Shown here: positions 6,468 to 15,258 of the stretch, in pieces | Numbering within the stretch: the first letter of the stretch is position 1 | Layout of the letters: every line of letters begins with the position of its first letter | Assembly: GCA_902826065.1 (NCBI GenBank) | Contig: CADEDM010000025.1 | Coordinates: forward strand, 1 to 39,413 | DNA: 39,413 nt | Direction of reading: 5' to 3' | Source of the DNA: an uncultured Acidobacteriota bacterium | GTDB lineage: Bacteria > Acidobacteriota > Vicinamibacteria > Vicinamibacterales > UBA2999 | Translations under genes and position numbers: made by a program | Notes under the pieces: model-generated | What the model was told of the DNA's origin: nothing | Database searches by the model: none | The model's input: the letters and a program-made list of their open reading frames with translations, nothing else

Positions 6468-6698
6468 CTGCGTCTTTGTACTCGAAAGCTGGCACAGGGC
6501 GCGAGGGGGCGGGCCGGCGGGCACCCGTCGCGACGTGTTGACGTCAGGCGTCACTCACGACCGATTCCGTGGCGGGCGCACGCCCGTCCACCCCGGCCGT
6601 GCGGCGCGCCGCCATGGGACATCACGGCAACTCGCGTGACGGGCCGGGAGACGCCGTACACGCTACGTGGCTGGCGTTCGAATTGCTACGAGCCCGGC
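6468..6698. other. Divergent intergenic region (largest gap)
   Basis: A 231-nt gap between the divergent lipoprotein and Fn3 genes, with no ORF that looks real. TACAAA on the minus strand (6475-6480, 7 nt before the lipoprotein ATG) and TACGAG on the plus strand (6687-6692, 6 nt before the Fn3 ATG) are candidate -10 elements. TTGACGTCA at about 6538-6546 contains the palindrome TGACGTCA, and GACGTCAGGCGTC is an imperfect direct repeat there. It may be an operator, but nothing proves this. Confidence 0.35.
6475..6480 (-). promoter_or_regulatory. -10-like hexamer of lipoprotein gene
   Basis: TACAAA on the minus strand ends 7 nt before the ATG at 6467. Transcription would begin at or next to the start codon, giving a leaderless message for the lipoprotein-diguanylate cyclase pair. 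There is no Shine-Dalgarno sequence. The -35 is not recognisable. Confidence 0.35.
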
Positions 6699-7370
6699 AT
6701 GCGCATCTCGCCCTGGCGGCGGTTCGCCGCCGTCCTCGGGCTGGCGCTGGGCATCACCCTGACGGTGGCCGCGCCGGCGCGAGCCGCCCAGATCGGGCTG
6801 GCCTGGACCGACAACGCAGCAGATGAAGACGGGTTCCTCGTGGAACGGCGGCTGTCCTCCGGCGGCGCGTTCCAGCCCCTGGCCACGCTCGGGCCCAACG
6901 TCGTCGGGTACCTGGACGCGTCGGCGGCGCCCGGCGCCAGCTACTGCTACCGCATCCGCGCCTTCAACGTCGCCGGCCTGTCGGTCTACACCAACGAGGC
7001 CTGCGGCACCGCGTCCGGCGTCGCGCCGGTGCCGCTGGCCGTGACCCTGAACGCCGCGTCGTTCCGTCCGAGCGACACGATGGTCGCCACGGTGCAGGCC
7101 ACCGGGGGACTGGTGCCCACCGCCGTCGACGCCTACGTCGTCGTGCAGGCCGGTGGCGCGCTGTTGTCCTTGCAGCTCGACGGCCGGCTCGTGGCCGGCC
7201 TCGTGCCGATCGCGCGCGGCGTGGTGCTGCCCACCATCGCCGCGCCGTTCGTCTTCCCGCTGGCCGGCGCGCCGCCGGGGGCCTACACCTGGCTGGCCGG
7301 CGTGACCGCGCCGGGTACGCTGACGCTCGTGTCGCCCATCGTGTCCACGCCGTTCACCATCACGCCGTGA
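6699..7370 (+). CDS. Exported fibronectin type III domain protein
   Basis: A 223-residue exported protein. MRISPWRRFAAVLGLALGITLTVAAPARA is a typical Sec signal (residues 1-29). Residues about 31-105 form one Fn3 domain: IGLAWTDNAADEDGFLVERR, then YCYRIRAFNVAGLSVYTNEA. Residues 110-223 are a second beta-rich region (NAASFRPSDTMVATVQATGG) common in acidobacterial extracellular proteins, without a name I can give. The ATG at 6699 fits the signal peptide; an in-frame ATG at 6636 would add 21 poorly fitting residues. It overlaps the lyase gene by GTGA at 7367-7370, so the two are coupled, and it may help anchor or present the lyase on a polysaccharide. Confidence 0.85.
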   Translation: MRISPWRRFAAVLGLALGITLTVAAPARAAQIGLAWTDNAADEDGFLVERRLSSGGAFQPLATLGPNVVGYLDASAAPGASYCYRIRAFNVAGLSVYTNEACGTASGVAPVPLAVTLNAASFRPSDTMVATVQATGGLVPTAVDAYVVVQAGGALLSLQLDGRLVAGLVPIARGVVLPTIAAPFVFPLAGAPPGAYTWLAGVTAPGTLTLVSPIVSTPFTITP

Positions 7371-9439
7371 TTGCCGCCATGACGTCCACGACCCATGCGT
7401 CCTGGTGCCGTGCGCTGGCCTGCGCCGCGGCGGTGTGGCTGCTCGTGCCGGGCACGCATCCCGTGCCGGCGGCGGGGCAGGGCGCCAACGCCTACGGCCT
7501 CACGATTCCTGCCGCGCATCCCCGCCTGTGGTGGACGCCGGCCCGCATCACGCAGGCCCGCGCCTGGCAGCAGGCGCATCCGTACAACCCGCCGTCGGGC
7601 GACCCGCTCGGCCAGGCCTATCGCTGCGTCGTCACCGGCGAGCCTGGCTACTGCCAGGCGGCCGTGAACTACGCCATGACGCAGTTGTGCAGCAACGCGG
7701 CCTGCAACTCGCCGGATCCGAACGTCGGCGTCGCGGCCGACGACGCCCGCTGGGAAGGCGAGAACGTCATCCTCGTGCTCGACTGGTGCTACCCGTACTT
7801 CACGCCGGCGCAGCGGGCGACGCTCATCGATCGCTGGAACACCTACTTCTACAACATCCGCCAGCACACCTGGGGCGGACCGGCGCAGCACCAGAGCAAC
7901 TACAACTGGGGCTACATGCGGAACGAGATCCTGTGGGGCGTCGCCACCTGGGGCGAGAATCCGCAGGCCGACGCCAACCTCCAGTACGGCCTGGTCACGC
8001 GCTGGCAGCAGAACAGCCTCGGCCACTTCCTGGGCACCGGCCGCGGCGGCGTCATGCAGGAGGGCAGCGCCTACGGCTCCGCCCTCGGCTACTACGGCGT
8101 GGTGCCGTTCGGTGCGGCGTCAGTGCTCGGCCGCGACGTGTATCGCGAGACCAACTTCTTCCGCGAGGCGGTGTTCTACCTGGTCTACGCGACCCTGCCG
8201 GGCGGCACCTACAACAAGAACAACGGCGGCGCGTTTCCGGAGATGTTCCCGTTCGCCGATGACGAGCGGTTCTTCGATGGCGGCATGCCGGCGCGCATCA
8301 ACTACGGCACGTTCATGCAGGCGATGGCCGACTACTGGCGCGATGTCCCGGTTGGCGCCTATGCACGGCAGTGGCTCGCCGACGTCGACCCGGTGCGCGC
8401 ACCGCACGTCGAGTCGGTCGATCGGGGCGGCAGCCCGTCGCCGTTCACCGCCTTGCCGCTCGACTACTACGCCCCGGGACCGCGCTTCCTCTTCGCCCGC
8501 AACCAATGGGGCACGCAGGCGACGGTGCTCGCGCTGCAGCTCGGCGTGACCGACGACGAAGGACATCAGCACAACGACGTCGGCTCGTGGCAGGTGTGGC
8601 GCGGCGGCCGCTGGGTGTCGCGCGAAACCACCGGCTACTCGCAGGACATCATCGGCGTCGGCGGCGCGGCGGTGGACGTCGGCACCGCGTCCGGCCACAA
8701 CTCGCTGTTCGTGAACGGCAAGGGCCCCGCGCCCGGCTACCGCGTCGGCCAGACGATCATGAAGCGGCTCGAGAGCCGGGCCGGTTACACCTACGCGGCC
8801 GTGGACCTCACGCCGGTGTACCGCGCGACGCACCCGGCGCTCGACAATCCGGCCGTGGTGCACGTCGAACGCGAGTTCGTGTTCGTGCGCGGACTCGAGA
8901 CGCTCGTTACCTTCGATCGTGTCGAGAGCACGAGCGCGTCGCATCCCAAGCTGTTCCTCGCCCATTTCGAGACGCCGCCCACGATCGACGTCGCGACCCG
9001 CACGATCACCGCCGTCAACGGTCCACAGGCGCTGCGGCTCACGTCGCTGGCGCCGGCCACGCCGACGCTGCGGCCGGTCGTCAACGAAGGGGGCGCGGTC
9101 GGCCAGTTCCGCCTCGAGATCGAGACCAGCGGCACGCCGCTGTCGTACTTCCTGCACGCGCTGCAGGCCCGCGGCGCCGCCGACGCCAACGTCACCGCGT
9201 CTGCGGTCGACACCGGCGCCGCGTTCGCCGTCACGCTGAGCCATCCGACGCGAGGCACGGTGCTGCTCACGCTGCCGAAAGGGCAGACCGCGGGCGCTGG
9301 CACCATCACGATCGGCGGCGCGACCACCGCGCTCACCTCCGGCGTGCAGGCGATCACCGTGACCGACCAGGGCGTGGTGTGGGGCGGCGCCGCACCGACG
9401 GCCCCGCCCGCGGCGCCGACCGGCCTGCGCGTGCCCTGA
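7367..9439 (+). CDS. Heparinase II/III-like polysaccharide lyase
   Basis: A 690-residue exported protein. The start is GTG at 7367, overlapping the previous stop; ATG at 7379 is an alternative that trims four residues. A signal peptide ends near PVPAAGQG. Residues about 45-370 form the helical (alpha/alpha toroid) domain with HQSNYNWGYMRNE and GGVMQEGSAYG, matching lyase active-site regions. Residues about 375-620 form the heparinase II/III beta-sandwich with H400-Q-H402-N-D404-VGSW and WVSRETTGYSQ. It should cleave an acidic polysaccharide by beta-elimination; the substrate is unknown. The C-terminus stops at APPAAPTGLRVP, the exact beginning of an Fn3 domain with nothing after it, which looks like a lost domain. 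Confidence 0.82.
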   Translation: MIAAMTSTTHASWCRALACAAAVWLLVPGTHPVPAAGQGANAYGLTIPAAHPRLWWTPARITQARAWQQAHPYNPPSGDPLGQAYRCVVTGEPGYCQAAVNYAMTQLCSNAACNSPDPNVGVAADDARWEGENVILVLDWCYPYFTPAQRATLIDRWNTYFYNIRQHTWGGPAQHQSNYNWGYMRNEILWGVATWGENPQADANLQYGLVTRWQQNSLGHFLGTGRGGVMQEGSAYGSALGYYGVVPFGAASVLGRDVYRETNFFREAVFYLVYATLPGGTYNKNNGGAFPEMFPFADDERFFDGGMPARINYGTFMQAMADYWRDVPVGAYARQWLADVDPVRAPHVESVDRGGSPSPFTALPLDYYAPGPRFLFARNQWGTQATVLALQLGVTDDEGHQHNDVGSWQVWRGGRWVSRETTGYSQDIIGVGGAAVDVGTASGHNSLFVNGKGPAPGYRVGQTIMKRLESRAGYTYAAVDLTPVYRATHPALDNPAVVHVEREFVFVRGLETLVTFDRVESTSASHPKLFLAHFETPPTIDVATRTITAVNGPQALRLTSLAPATPTLRPVVNEGGAVGQFRLEIETSGTPLSYFLHALQARGAADANVTASAVDTGAAFAVTLSHPTRGTVLLTLPKGQTAGAGTITIGGATTALTSGVQAITVTDQGVVWGGAAPTAPPAAPTGLRVP

Positions 9440-9487
9440 CCGTGGCCGTCGCGCCCGGCGTCGCGCCAGCCACGCCTCCGCTACCAT

Positions 9488-9504
9488 CGGGACGCGAGGT
9501 CCCG
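9488..9504 (+). promoter_or_regulatory. Inverted repeat and -10-like hexamer before phenylacetate-CoA ligase gene
   Basis: CGGGAC-GCGAG-GTCCCG (6-bp arms, 5-nt loop) ends 3 nt before the ATG at 9508. TACCAT at 9482-9487 directly abuts it on the upstream side, so a repressor bound here would cover the transcription start. As RNA it would fold against the start codon. Both readings are inference. Confidence 0.35.
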
Positions 9505-9507
9505 ACC

Positions 9508-10815
9508 ATGCCCGTCCGCGAACCCACCCCCGGTGATCTCGAGCCCATCGAGACCGCCAGCCGCGACGAGTTGCAGGCGCTGCAGCTGGCGCGTCTGCAG
9601 TGGACGCTGCGCCACGCCTACGACCACGTCCCACACTACCGGCGGGCCTTCGATGCGAGCGGCGTGCATCCGAGCGACCTGCACACGCTCGACGACCTGG
9701 CGCGCTTTCCCTTCACGTCCAAGCAGGACCTGCGCGATCACTACCCGTTCGGCCTGTTCGCCGTGCCGCGGACCGAAGTCGTCCGCGTGCACGCGTCCTC
9801 GGGGACGACGGGGAAGTCGACGGTGGTCGGCTACACCCGCCGCGACATCGACACCTGGGCGGATCTGGTGGCGCGGTCGATTCGCGCCGCCGGCGGCCGC
9901 GCCGGGGATGTCGTGCACGTCGCCTACGGCTACGGTCTCTTCACCGGTGGACTGGGCGCCCACTACGGCGCCGAACGCCTCGGCTGCACGGTCGTGCCGA
10001 TGGGGGGCGGGCAGACCGAGAAGCAGGTGCAGCTCATTCGCGACTTCGCGCCCGACATCATCATGGTCACCCCCAGCTACATGCAGGTGATCGTCGAGGA
10101 GTTCGAGCGGCAGGGCCTGGACCCGGCGTCGATGAGCCTCTCGGTCGGCATCTTCGGCGCGGAGCCGTGGACCGAGGCGATGCGCCGCGACATCGAAGCC
10201 CGCGCGGCGATCGACGCCGTGGACATCTACGGGCTCTCGGAGGTGCTCGGCCCGGGCGTGGCCAGTGAATGCGTGGAGACCAAGGACGGCCCGGTGGTCT
10301 GGGAGGACCACTTCTATCCCGAGATCATCGATCCGATCACCGGAGAGGTCCGTGCCGACGGCGAGGAGGGCGAGCTGGTCTTCACGACGCTCACGAAGGA
10401 AGCGCTGCCGGTGATCCGCTACCGGACGCGCGATCTCACGCGGCTCCTGCCACCGACGGCGCGCAGCATGCGGCGGATGGCGCGCATCACCGGGCGCACC
10501 GACGACATGCTCATCATCCGTGGTGTCAACGTCTTCCCGACACAGATCGAGGAGCTGATCCTGCAGCACGGCGCGCTGGCCGGTCAGTACCAGCTGATCG
10601 TGACGCGCGACGGCCTGCTGGACGACCTCGAGGTGCGCTGTGAGCTCGCGTCTGCGCACGCCGGCGCCGACCGCGCGCCGATCGCCGAGCAGTTGCAACA
10701 GCGCATCAAGGTGATGGTCGGCGTGAGCACCGTCGTCACGATCGACGCCCCTGGCTCGGTGGAGCGCACGCAGGTCGGCAAAGCCCGGCGCGTGATCGAT
10801 CGCCGTCCGCGCTGA
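9508..10815 (+). CDS. paaK: Phenylacetate-CoA ligase
   Basis: A 435-residue cytoplasmic adenylate-forming enzyme, the usual PaaK length. It activates phenylacetate or a related aryl acid to its CoA thioester with ATP. Motifs are the P-loop [27 protein letters not shown], the PaaK-typical [26 protein letters not shown] and the hinge [22 protein letters not shown]. The ATG at 9508 was chosen because the protein N-terminus fits the family there; the frame is open upstream only as a shadow of the lyase gene. No other phenylacetate catabolic gene is nearby, so it may serve aromatic-acid salvage or another aryl substrate. Confidence 0.92.
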   Translation: MPVREPTPGDLEPIETASRDELQALQLARLQWTLRHAYDHVPHYRRAFDASGVHPSDLHTLDDLARFPFTSKQDLRDHYPFGLFAVPRTEVVRVHASSGTTGKSTVVGYTRRDIDTWADLVARSIRAAGGRAGDVVHVAYGYGLFTGGLGAHYGAERLGCTVVPMGGGQTEKQVQLIRDFAPDIIMVTPSYMQVIVEEFERQGLDPASMSLSVGIFGAEPWTEAMRRDIEARAAIDAVDIYGLSEVLGPGVASECVETKDGPVVWEDHFYPEIIDPITGEVRADGEEGELVFTTLTKEALPVIRYRTRDLTRLLPPTARSMRRMARITGRTDDMLIIRGVNVFPTQIEELILQHGALAGQYQLIVTRDGLLDDLEVRCELASAHAGADRAPIAEQLQQRIKVMVGVSTVVTIDAPGSVERTQVGKARRVIDRRPR

Positions 10816-10841
10816 CGTGCCTCACGCGCGCGGGACATAAT
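10812..10841 (+). promoter_or_regulatory. Promoter of queC-alaX-aac(2') unit
   Basis: CTGACG at 10812-10817 and CATAAT at 10836-10841 are separated by 18 nt. The -10 ends 6 nt before the queC ATG (10848), so the message is predicted to be leaderless. The -35 overlaps the end of the ligase gene. Confidence 0.5.
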
Positions 10842-10847
10842 CAGGCG

Positions 10848-11522
10848 ATGCCGGCTGCCGTCGTCCTCCTGAGTGGAGGTCTGGACTCGTATACCGCCGC
10901 GGCCGCGGTGAAGCAGGGCGGCTTCGACCTCTACGCCCTGACCGTGCGCTACGGCCAGCGCCACGTCGAGGAGCTCGTGGCGGCGCGCCGCGTCGCCGCT
11001 GCCCTCGGTGTCGTCCGCCACCTCGAGATCGACGTCGAGTTGTCGCGCATGGGTGGATCGGCGCTGACCGACGACATCGCCGTGCCGAAGGACCAGCCGA
11101 TCGACCCCGCCGTGATTCCAGTCACCTACGTGCCGGCGCGCAACACGGTGTTCCTGTCGCTGGCGCTCGGCTGGGCCGAGGTGGTGGGCGCCACCGACCT
11201 CGTGATCGGCGTGAACGCGCTCGACTACTCGGGCTATCCCGACTGCCGTCCGGAGTTCATCCGCGCCTTCGAGACGCTGGCCGCCCTGGCGACGAAGGCC
11301 GGCGTGGAAGGCGCCGCGTTCACCGTGCACACGCCGCTCATCGCCTTGTCCAAGGCCGAGATCATCCGCCTCGGCCTGTCGCTCGGCCTCGACTACGGCC
11401 TCACCCACAGCTGCTACGACCCGCCTCCCGGCGGCCGCGCCTGCGGCCACTGCGACAGTTGCCGCCTGCGCGCGATCGGCTTCGCCGATGCCGGCGTCAT
11501 CGACCCGATCCTCGCCTCCTGA
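10848..11522 (+). CDS. queC: 7-cyano-7-deazaguanine synthase
   Basis: QueC converts 7-carboxy-7-deazaguanine, the product of QueE, to preQ0 with ATP and ammonia. It has 224 residues. The PP-loop SGGLDS is at 9-14. The C-terminal zinc site uses Cys189, 199, 202 and 205 (SCYDPP and ACGHCDSC). The start is the ATG 6 nt after a -10-like hexamer, with no ribosome binding site. alaX follows 5 nt after its stop and aac(2') follows that with overlap, so queC heads a three-gene unit. Confidence 0.96.
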   Translation: MPAAVVLLSGGLDSYTAAAAVKQGGFDLYALTVRYGQRHVEELVAARRVAAALGVVRHLEIDVELSRMGGSALTDDIAVPKDQPIDPAVIPVTYVPARNTVFLSLALGWAEVVGATDLVIGVNALDYSGYPDCRPEFIRAFETLAALATKAGVEGAAFTVHTPLIALSKAEIIRLGLSLGLDYGLTHSCYDPPPGGRACGHCDSCRLRAIGFADAGVIDPILAS

Positions 11523-11527
11523 CCGTC

Positions 11528-12715
11528 ATGACCGACCGCCTCTACTACACCGACGCCTATCGCCGCGAGTTCGACGCGACGGTGACCGCCTGCGCACCCG
11601 ACGGGGACCGCTTTGCGGTGACCCTGTCGTCCACCGCCTTCTATCCGACGTCCGGCGGGCAACCGCACGATCTCGGCACGCTCGGTGGCCGTGCCATCGT
11701 CGACGTCGTGGATCACGACGACGGCGAGCTGGTCCACCTGGTCAACGGCGCGCTCGACCCGGGGGCCTTCGTGCACGGGGCCGTCGACTGGGGCCGCCGC
11801 TTCGATCACATGCAGCAGCACACGGGCCAGCACGTGCTGTCGGCGGCGTTCGAGGCCATCTGTCAGGCTCGCACCGACAGCTTCCATCTCGGGACATCGA
11901 GCGCCACCATCGACCTCCATCGCCTCGTGTCTCCCGCGGAGATCACCGCCGCGGAAGCCGATGCCAACCGCGTGGTGTGGGACGACCGCGAAGTGCGGGT
12001 GCGTTTCGTGACGTCGGAAGAGGCGGTGTCGCTGCCGCTGCGCAAGGAGTCCGTCCGCACCGGGACGCTCCGCCTCGTCGAGGTCGACGGCTACGATCTT
12101 TCGGCCTGTGGCGGCACGCACGTGGCGCGCGCCGGGGCGATCGGGATCATCAGCGTGACCGGCTGGGAGAAGTTCAAGGGCGGCACCCGCGTGGAGTTCC
12201 GCTGCGGCGGCCGCGCGCTGCACCAGCTGCGCGAGTGGCGCGACGCGTTCGGCGCCGCCAATCGCGTGCTCTCGGTCGGCGCCGTCGAACTCGCCCCGGC
12301 AATCGAGCGGCTGCAGTCCGACAACAAGTCGCTGGGCCGCACCGTGCGCACGCTGCAGGAGCAGCTCGCCGTGCACGTCGCCGCCGACCTCGTGGCGCGC
12401 GGCCACCGCGAGGGCGATCGGATCGTGGTGGCCGAGGCGCTCGACGGCTGGGACGCCGCCGGCCTGAAAGCGGTGGCCGCCGCCGTGGCGTCGACGCCGG
12501 GCGGATGCGCGGCGGTGTTTTCCACGTCGCAGCCGGCCCTGGTCGTGGTCGCGCGCGCGTCAGGCGTCGCCGTCGACGCGTCGGCGGCGCTCAAGGTGCT
12601 GGTGGCGCAGTTCGGCGGCAAGGGCGGCGGCAAGCCGGACATGGCGCAGGGCGGGGGCCTCACCGGGGACATCGCGGCACTCGTGGCCGCGGCTCGCACG
12701 GCGCTGCTGGCGTGA
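11528..12715 (+). CDS. Alanyl-tRNA editing protein, long AlaX type with DHHA1 domain
   Basis: A 395-residue free-standing editing enzyme that hydrolyses mischarged tRNA(Ala) (Ser- or Gly-tRNA(Ala)). The N-terminal part resembles the AlaRS beta-barrel (FYPTSGGQPHD). The editing site has H98-X3-H102 (HTGQH) and C194-X3-H198 (CGGTH), the four zinc ligands of the family. A coiled coil at about residues 245-285 leads to a DHHA1 domain ending GGKGGGKPDMAQGGG. The ATG at 11528 starts five bases after queC. The last base of its stop is the first of the aac(2') start, so the two are translationally coupled. Confidence 0.93.
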   Translation: MTDRLYYTDAYRREFDATVTACAPDGDRFAVTLSSTAFYPTSGGQPHDLGTLGGRAIVDVVDHDDGELVHLVNGALDPGAFVHGAVDWGRRFDHMQQHTGQHVLSAAFEAICQARTDSFHLGTSSATIDLHRLVSPAEITAAEADANRVVWDDREVRVRFVTSEEAVSLPLRKESVRTGTLRLVEVDGYDLSACGGTHVARAGAIGIISVTGWEKFKGGTRVEFRCGGRALHQLREWRDAFGAANRVLSVGAVELAPAIERLQSDNKSLGRTVRTLQEQLAVHVAADLVARGHREGDRIVVAEALDGWDAAGLKAVAAAVASTPGGCAAVFSTSQPALVVVARASGVAVDASAALKVLVAQFGGKGGGKPDMAQGGGLTGDIAALVAAARTALLA

Positions 12716-13254
12716 TGCCGCCGGCAGTGCAGCTCGTCACCACGGCCGATCTGCCGCTCGGGTGGCGCGAGTCCGCGCGGGCGTTGATGGATGCCGCCTT
12801 CGATGGCGACTTCAGCGCCGACGACTGGGCCCACGCCCTCGGCGGCTGGCACGCCCTCGTCGTCGACGACCAGACCGTGGTGGCCCACGCCGCCGTCGTG
12901 CCGCGGCGGCTCTGGCTCGGCGATCGGCTCGTGCGGAGCGGCTACGTCGAGGCCGTCGCCGTGGCGCCGGCGCGCCAGCGAACCGGGCTTGGGACGCTGG
13001 TGATGCAGTCCATCGGGGAAATCCTGCGGACGCAGTTCGAGGTGGGCGCGCTGTCGTCGGGCGAGTGGGCGTTCTACGAGCGCCTCGGCTGGACGCGCTG
13101 GCGCGGCCCGTCGTTCGTGTGCCAGGCCGACGGCCGCCGCGTCCGCACCGCCGACGAGGACGACGGCCTGATGACGCTGCACGGCTGGACCGCCGACGTG
13201 ATCGACCCCACCGTGGCGATCGCGTGCGACGATCGCGCCGGCGACCCGTGGTGA
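12715..13254 (+). CDS. aac(2'): Aminoglycoside 2'-N-acetyltransferase, AAC(2') family
   Basis: A 179-residue GNAT enzyme with clear end-to-end resemblance to mycobacterial AAC(2')-I. Shared stretches are FDGDFSADDWAHALGGWHAL, AHAAVVPRRL, GYVEAVAV, the acetyl-CoA loop RQRTGLGTL, GALSSGEWAFYERLGW and the C-terminus DDRAGDPW. From memory of the M. tuberculosis AAC(2')-Ic structure, aminoglycoside contacts are Asp35, Glu82, Asp152, Asp179 and the carboxylate of terminal Trp181; here Asp32, Glu79, Asp149 or Asp150, Asp177 and terminal Trp179 match. It should transfer acetyl from acetyl-CoA to the 2'-amine of aminoglycosides; a natural substrate other than antibiotics is possible. It overlaps alaX by one base, and base composition is like its neighbours, so it looks resident rather than freshly acquired. 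Confidence 0.9.
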   Translation: MPPAVQLVTTADLPLGWRESARALMDAAFDGDFSADDWAHALGGWHALVVDDQTVVAHAAVVPRRLWLGDRLVRSGYVEAVAVAPARQRTGLGTLVMQSIGEILRTQFEVGALSSGEWAFYERLGWTRWRGPSFVCQADGRRVRTADEDDGLMTLHGWTADVIDPTVAIACDDRAGDPW

Positions 13255-13273
13255 CCGGCGCAGCGCGCGCCGC

Positions 13274-14041
13274 CTACCGCGGCGCCATGCGCAGGGCGCC
13301 GTCGAGGCGGATCACTTCGCCGTTCAACATCACGTTCTCGATCACGTGACGCACGAGGGCGCCGTACTCGTCGGGGCGACCGAGGCGCGACGGGAACGGC
13401 ACCTGCTGGCCCAGCGAGATCCGCGCCGGCTCGGGCAGGGCCGCGAGCAGCGGCGTGTCGAAGATGCCCGGCGCGAGCGTGACGCAACGAATGCCCAGCG
13501 GCGCGAACTCGCGCGCCACCGGCAGGGTGAGCCCGACGACGCCGCCCTTCGACGCGGCGTAGGCGGCCTGGCCGATCTGGCCCTCGAACGCGGCAATCGA
13601 CGCCGTGTTCACGATCACGCCCCGTTCGCCGCCCTCGTCGGGCGTGTTGCCGGTCATGGCCGCCGCCGCCAGGCGGATCACGTTGAAGGTCCCGACGACG
13701 TTGACCCGCACCGTCTTCTCGAAGAGGTCGAGGGCGTGCGGGCCGTTCTTGCCGAGCACCTTGGCGGCGGGGCAGATCCCGGCGGCATTCACCACGCCGT
13801 GCAGCCCCCCGAAGCGCGTCGCCGCCAGCGTGACGGCGGCCTGCACGTCGGCCTCGCTCGTCACGTCGGCCTTCGCGAATGCGGCCTTCGCGCCCAGCGC
13901 GGCTTCGGCGGCGGCGCCGGTCTCGGCGTTGACGTCCACGAGCACGGCGTGCCCGCCGGCGGCCAGCACCGCTTCGGCAGCGGCGCGGCCCAGTCCCGAC
14001 GCCCCTCCGGTCACGAGGAACGTCTTCCCTTCGATGCGCAT
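13274..14041 (-). CDS. SDR-family 3-hydroxyacyl-CoA dehydrogenase (HSD17B10-like)
   Basis: A 255-residue short-chain dehydrogenase/reductase. NAD is bound by TGGASGLG (11-18) with an Asp at the end of strand 2 (VDVNAETG), favouring NAD over NADP. NAAG, Ser148 and Tyr161-X3-Lys165 form the catalytic centre. [35 protein letters not shown] closely matches type II 3-hydroxyacyl-CoA dehydrogenases (HSD17B10/FadB2-like), so fatty-acyl or branched-chain acyl-CoA beta-oxidation is the likely role. A good GGGAGAG sequence precedes the ATG at 14041. It converges with aac(2') and diverges from the YeiH-like gene. Confidence 0.9.
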   Translation of the reverse strand: MRIEGKTFLVTGGASGLGRAAAEAVLAAGGHAVLVDVNAETGAAAEAALGAKAAFAKADVTSEADVQAAVTLAATRFGGLHGVVNAAGICPAAKVLGKNGPHALDLFEKTVRVNVVGTFNVIRLAAAAMTGNTPDEGGERGVIVNTASIAAFEGQIGQAAYAASKGGVVGLTLPVAREFAPLGIRCVTLAPGIFDTPLLAALPEPARISLGQQVPFPSRLGRPDEYGALVRHVIENVMLNGEVIRLDGALRMAPR

Positions 14042-14111
14042 CGATCGTCTCTCCCTGTGCGGCGCGGAGTGCGGTACGCCGACCCGTCAGGATACCAGTC
14101 CGCTGGAAGGA

Positions 14112-14117
14112 TAGAAT
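14112..14117 (+). promoter_or_regulatory. -10-like hexamer of YeiH-family gene
   Basis: TAGAAT ends 7 nt before the GTG start at 14125, predicting a leaderless message. There is no Shine-Dalgarno sequence, and the -35 region is poor. Confidence 0.4.
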
Positions 14118-14124
14118 CTCCACC

Positions 14125-15240
14125 GTGTCCGCATTGATTCCTCGGCTGCCGGGAGTGGCCGCTGCCATTCTCGTCATGGTGGCGGGCTTCGAACTCGCCG
14201 AGGTGCTCGGCCGCCTGCTCCTGGCGGCGCGCGGCCTCACCGGCGCCAGCCCGATTTCCGGCGTGCCGGTGGCGATCGTCCTCGGTCTGCTGCTGCGCAA
14301 CGTGGTGCCCCTGCCAGCGTCGCTGGGCCCCGGGCTGAAGTTCTGCACCACCACCGTGCTGCGCCTCGGCATCGTGCTGGTGGGCATCAAGCTGAGCGTC
14401 ATCGAGATGGCCCGCCTCGGTGTGGCCGGCGTGCCCGTGGTCGTGACCGCCATCGCCACCGGCCTGATCTTCGTCACGTGGTTCAACCGCCGGATGGGCC
14501 TGCCGCCGCGTCTCGGCACGCTGATCGCCGCCGGCACCAGCATCTGCGGCGTGACCGCCATCGTGTCGACGGCGCCGGCCATCGACGCCGACGAGCGCGA
14601 GGTCGCCTACGCGGTCGCGAACGTCGTGGCGTTCGGCCTGTTCGGCATGCTCGCCTACCCGTACCTCGCGCATGCGCTGCTGCCGGGCTCGGCGGCGATC
14701 GGCCTGTTCCTCGGCACGGCGGTGCACGACACCTCCCAGGTCGTCGGCGCGGCGCTGACCTATCGCCAGATCTACGCCGACGATGCCGTGTTGCGTGTGG
14801 CCACCGTGACCAAGCTCACGCGAAACCTGTTCCTGGCCGCAGTGATTCCGCTGCTGACCTGGATGCGGGCGCGGGACGGCGCCGCTGCCGGCAAGGCCAC
14901 GGCGACCAACTGGCGGACGCTCGTGCCGTCGTTCGTGCTCGGTTTCGTCGCCATGGCGATCGTGCGCTCGGTCGCCGACGCGATGCTCGACGGCGGCGGG
15001 CTGGCGCTCGGCGTCTGGGACCGACGGGCGTGGAACACGCTGACGTCGTACGTCGGCGACACCATCGGCGCGCGCTGGCTCCTCGGCACCGCCATGGCCG
15101 CGGTGGGCCTGAACACGAGCTTCTCGGTGTTCAAGGGCGTGGGCATGAAGCCCTTCGCCGTCGGCATGGCCGGCGCCCTCGTCGTGGGCACCGCCGGCTT
15201 CGTCATGGCCTACCTGCTCGGCGGCTACGTCACGCTGTAG
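14125..15240 (+). CDS. YeiH/UPF0324 family membrane transporter (putative sulfate/anion exporter)
   Basis: A 371-residue polytopic inner-membrane protein with about 10 hydrophobic segments, a little longer than E. coli YeiH. Family landmarks are PISGVPVAIVLGLLLRN, LRLGIVLVGIKLS, the conserved GTSICGVTAI, GTAVHDTSQVVGAAL and GLNTSFSVFKGVGMKPF. UPF0324 proteins are annotated as putative sulfate exporters, and some are linked to sulfonate or taurine metabolism; the substrate here is unproven. The start is GTG with a -10-like TAGAAT just upstream. It converges with dacB 18 nt away. Confidence 0.92.
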   Translation: MSALIPRLPGVAAAILVMVAGFELAEVLGRLLLAARGLTGASPISGVPVAIVLGLLLRNVVPLPASLGPGLKFCTTTVLRLGIVLVGIKLSVIEMARLGVAGVPVVVTAIATGLIFVTWFNRRMGLPPRLGTLIAAGTSICGVTAIVSTAPAIDADEREVAYAVANVVAFGLFGMLAYPYLAHALLPGSAAIGLFLGTAVHDTSQVVGAALTYRQIYADDAVLRVATVTKLTRNLFLAAVIPLLTWMRARDGAAAGKATATNWRTLVPSFVLGFVAMAIVRSVADAMLDGGGLALGVWDRRAWNTLTSYVGDTIGARWLLGTAMAAVGLNTSFSVFKGVGMKPFAVGMAGALVVGTAGFVMAYLLGGYVTL

Positions 15241-15258
15241 ACGCGGCCGCCGCGCCGC

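Noticed and set aside
12715-13254. Generic GNAT acetyltransferase only
   Set aside because: Conserved stretches and the C-terminal GDPW match AAC(2') specifically rather than GNATs in general.
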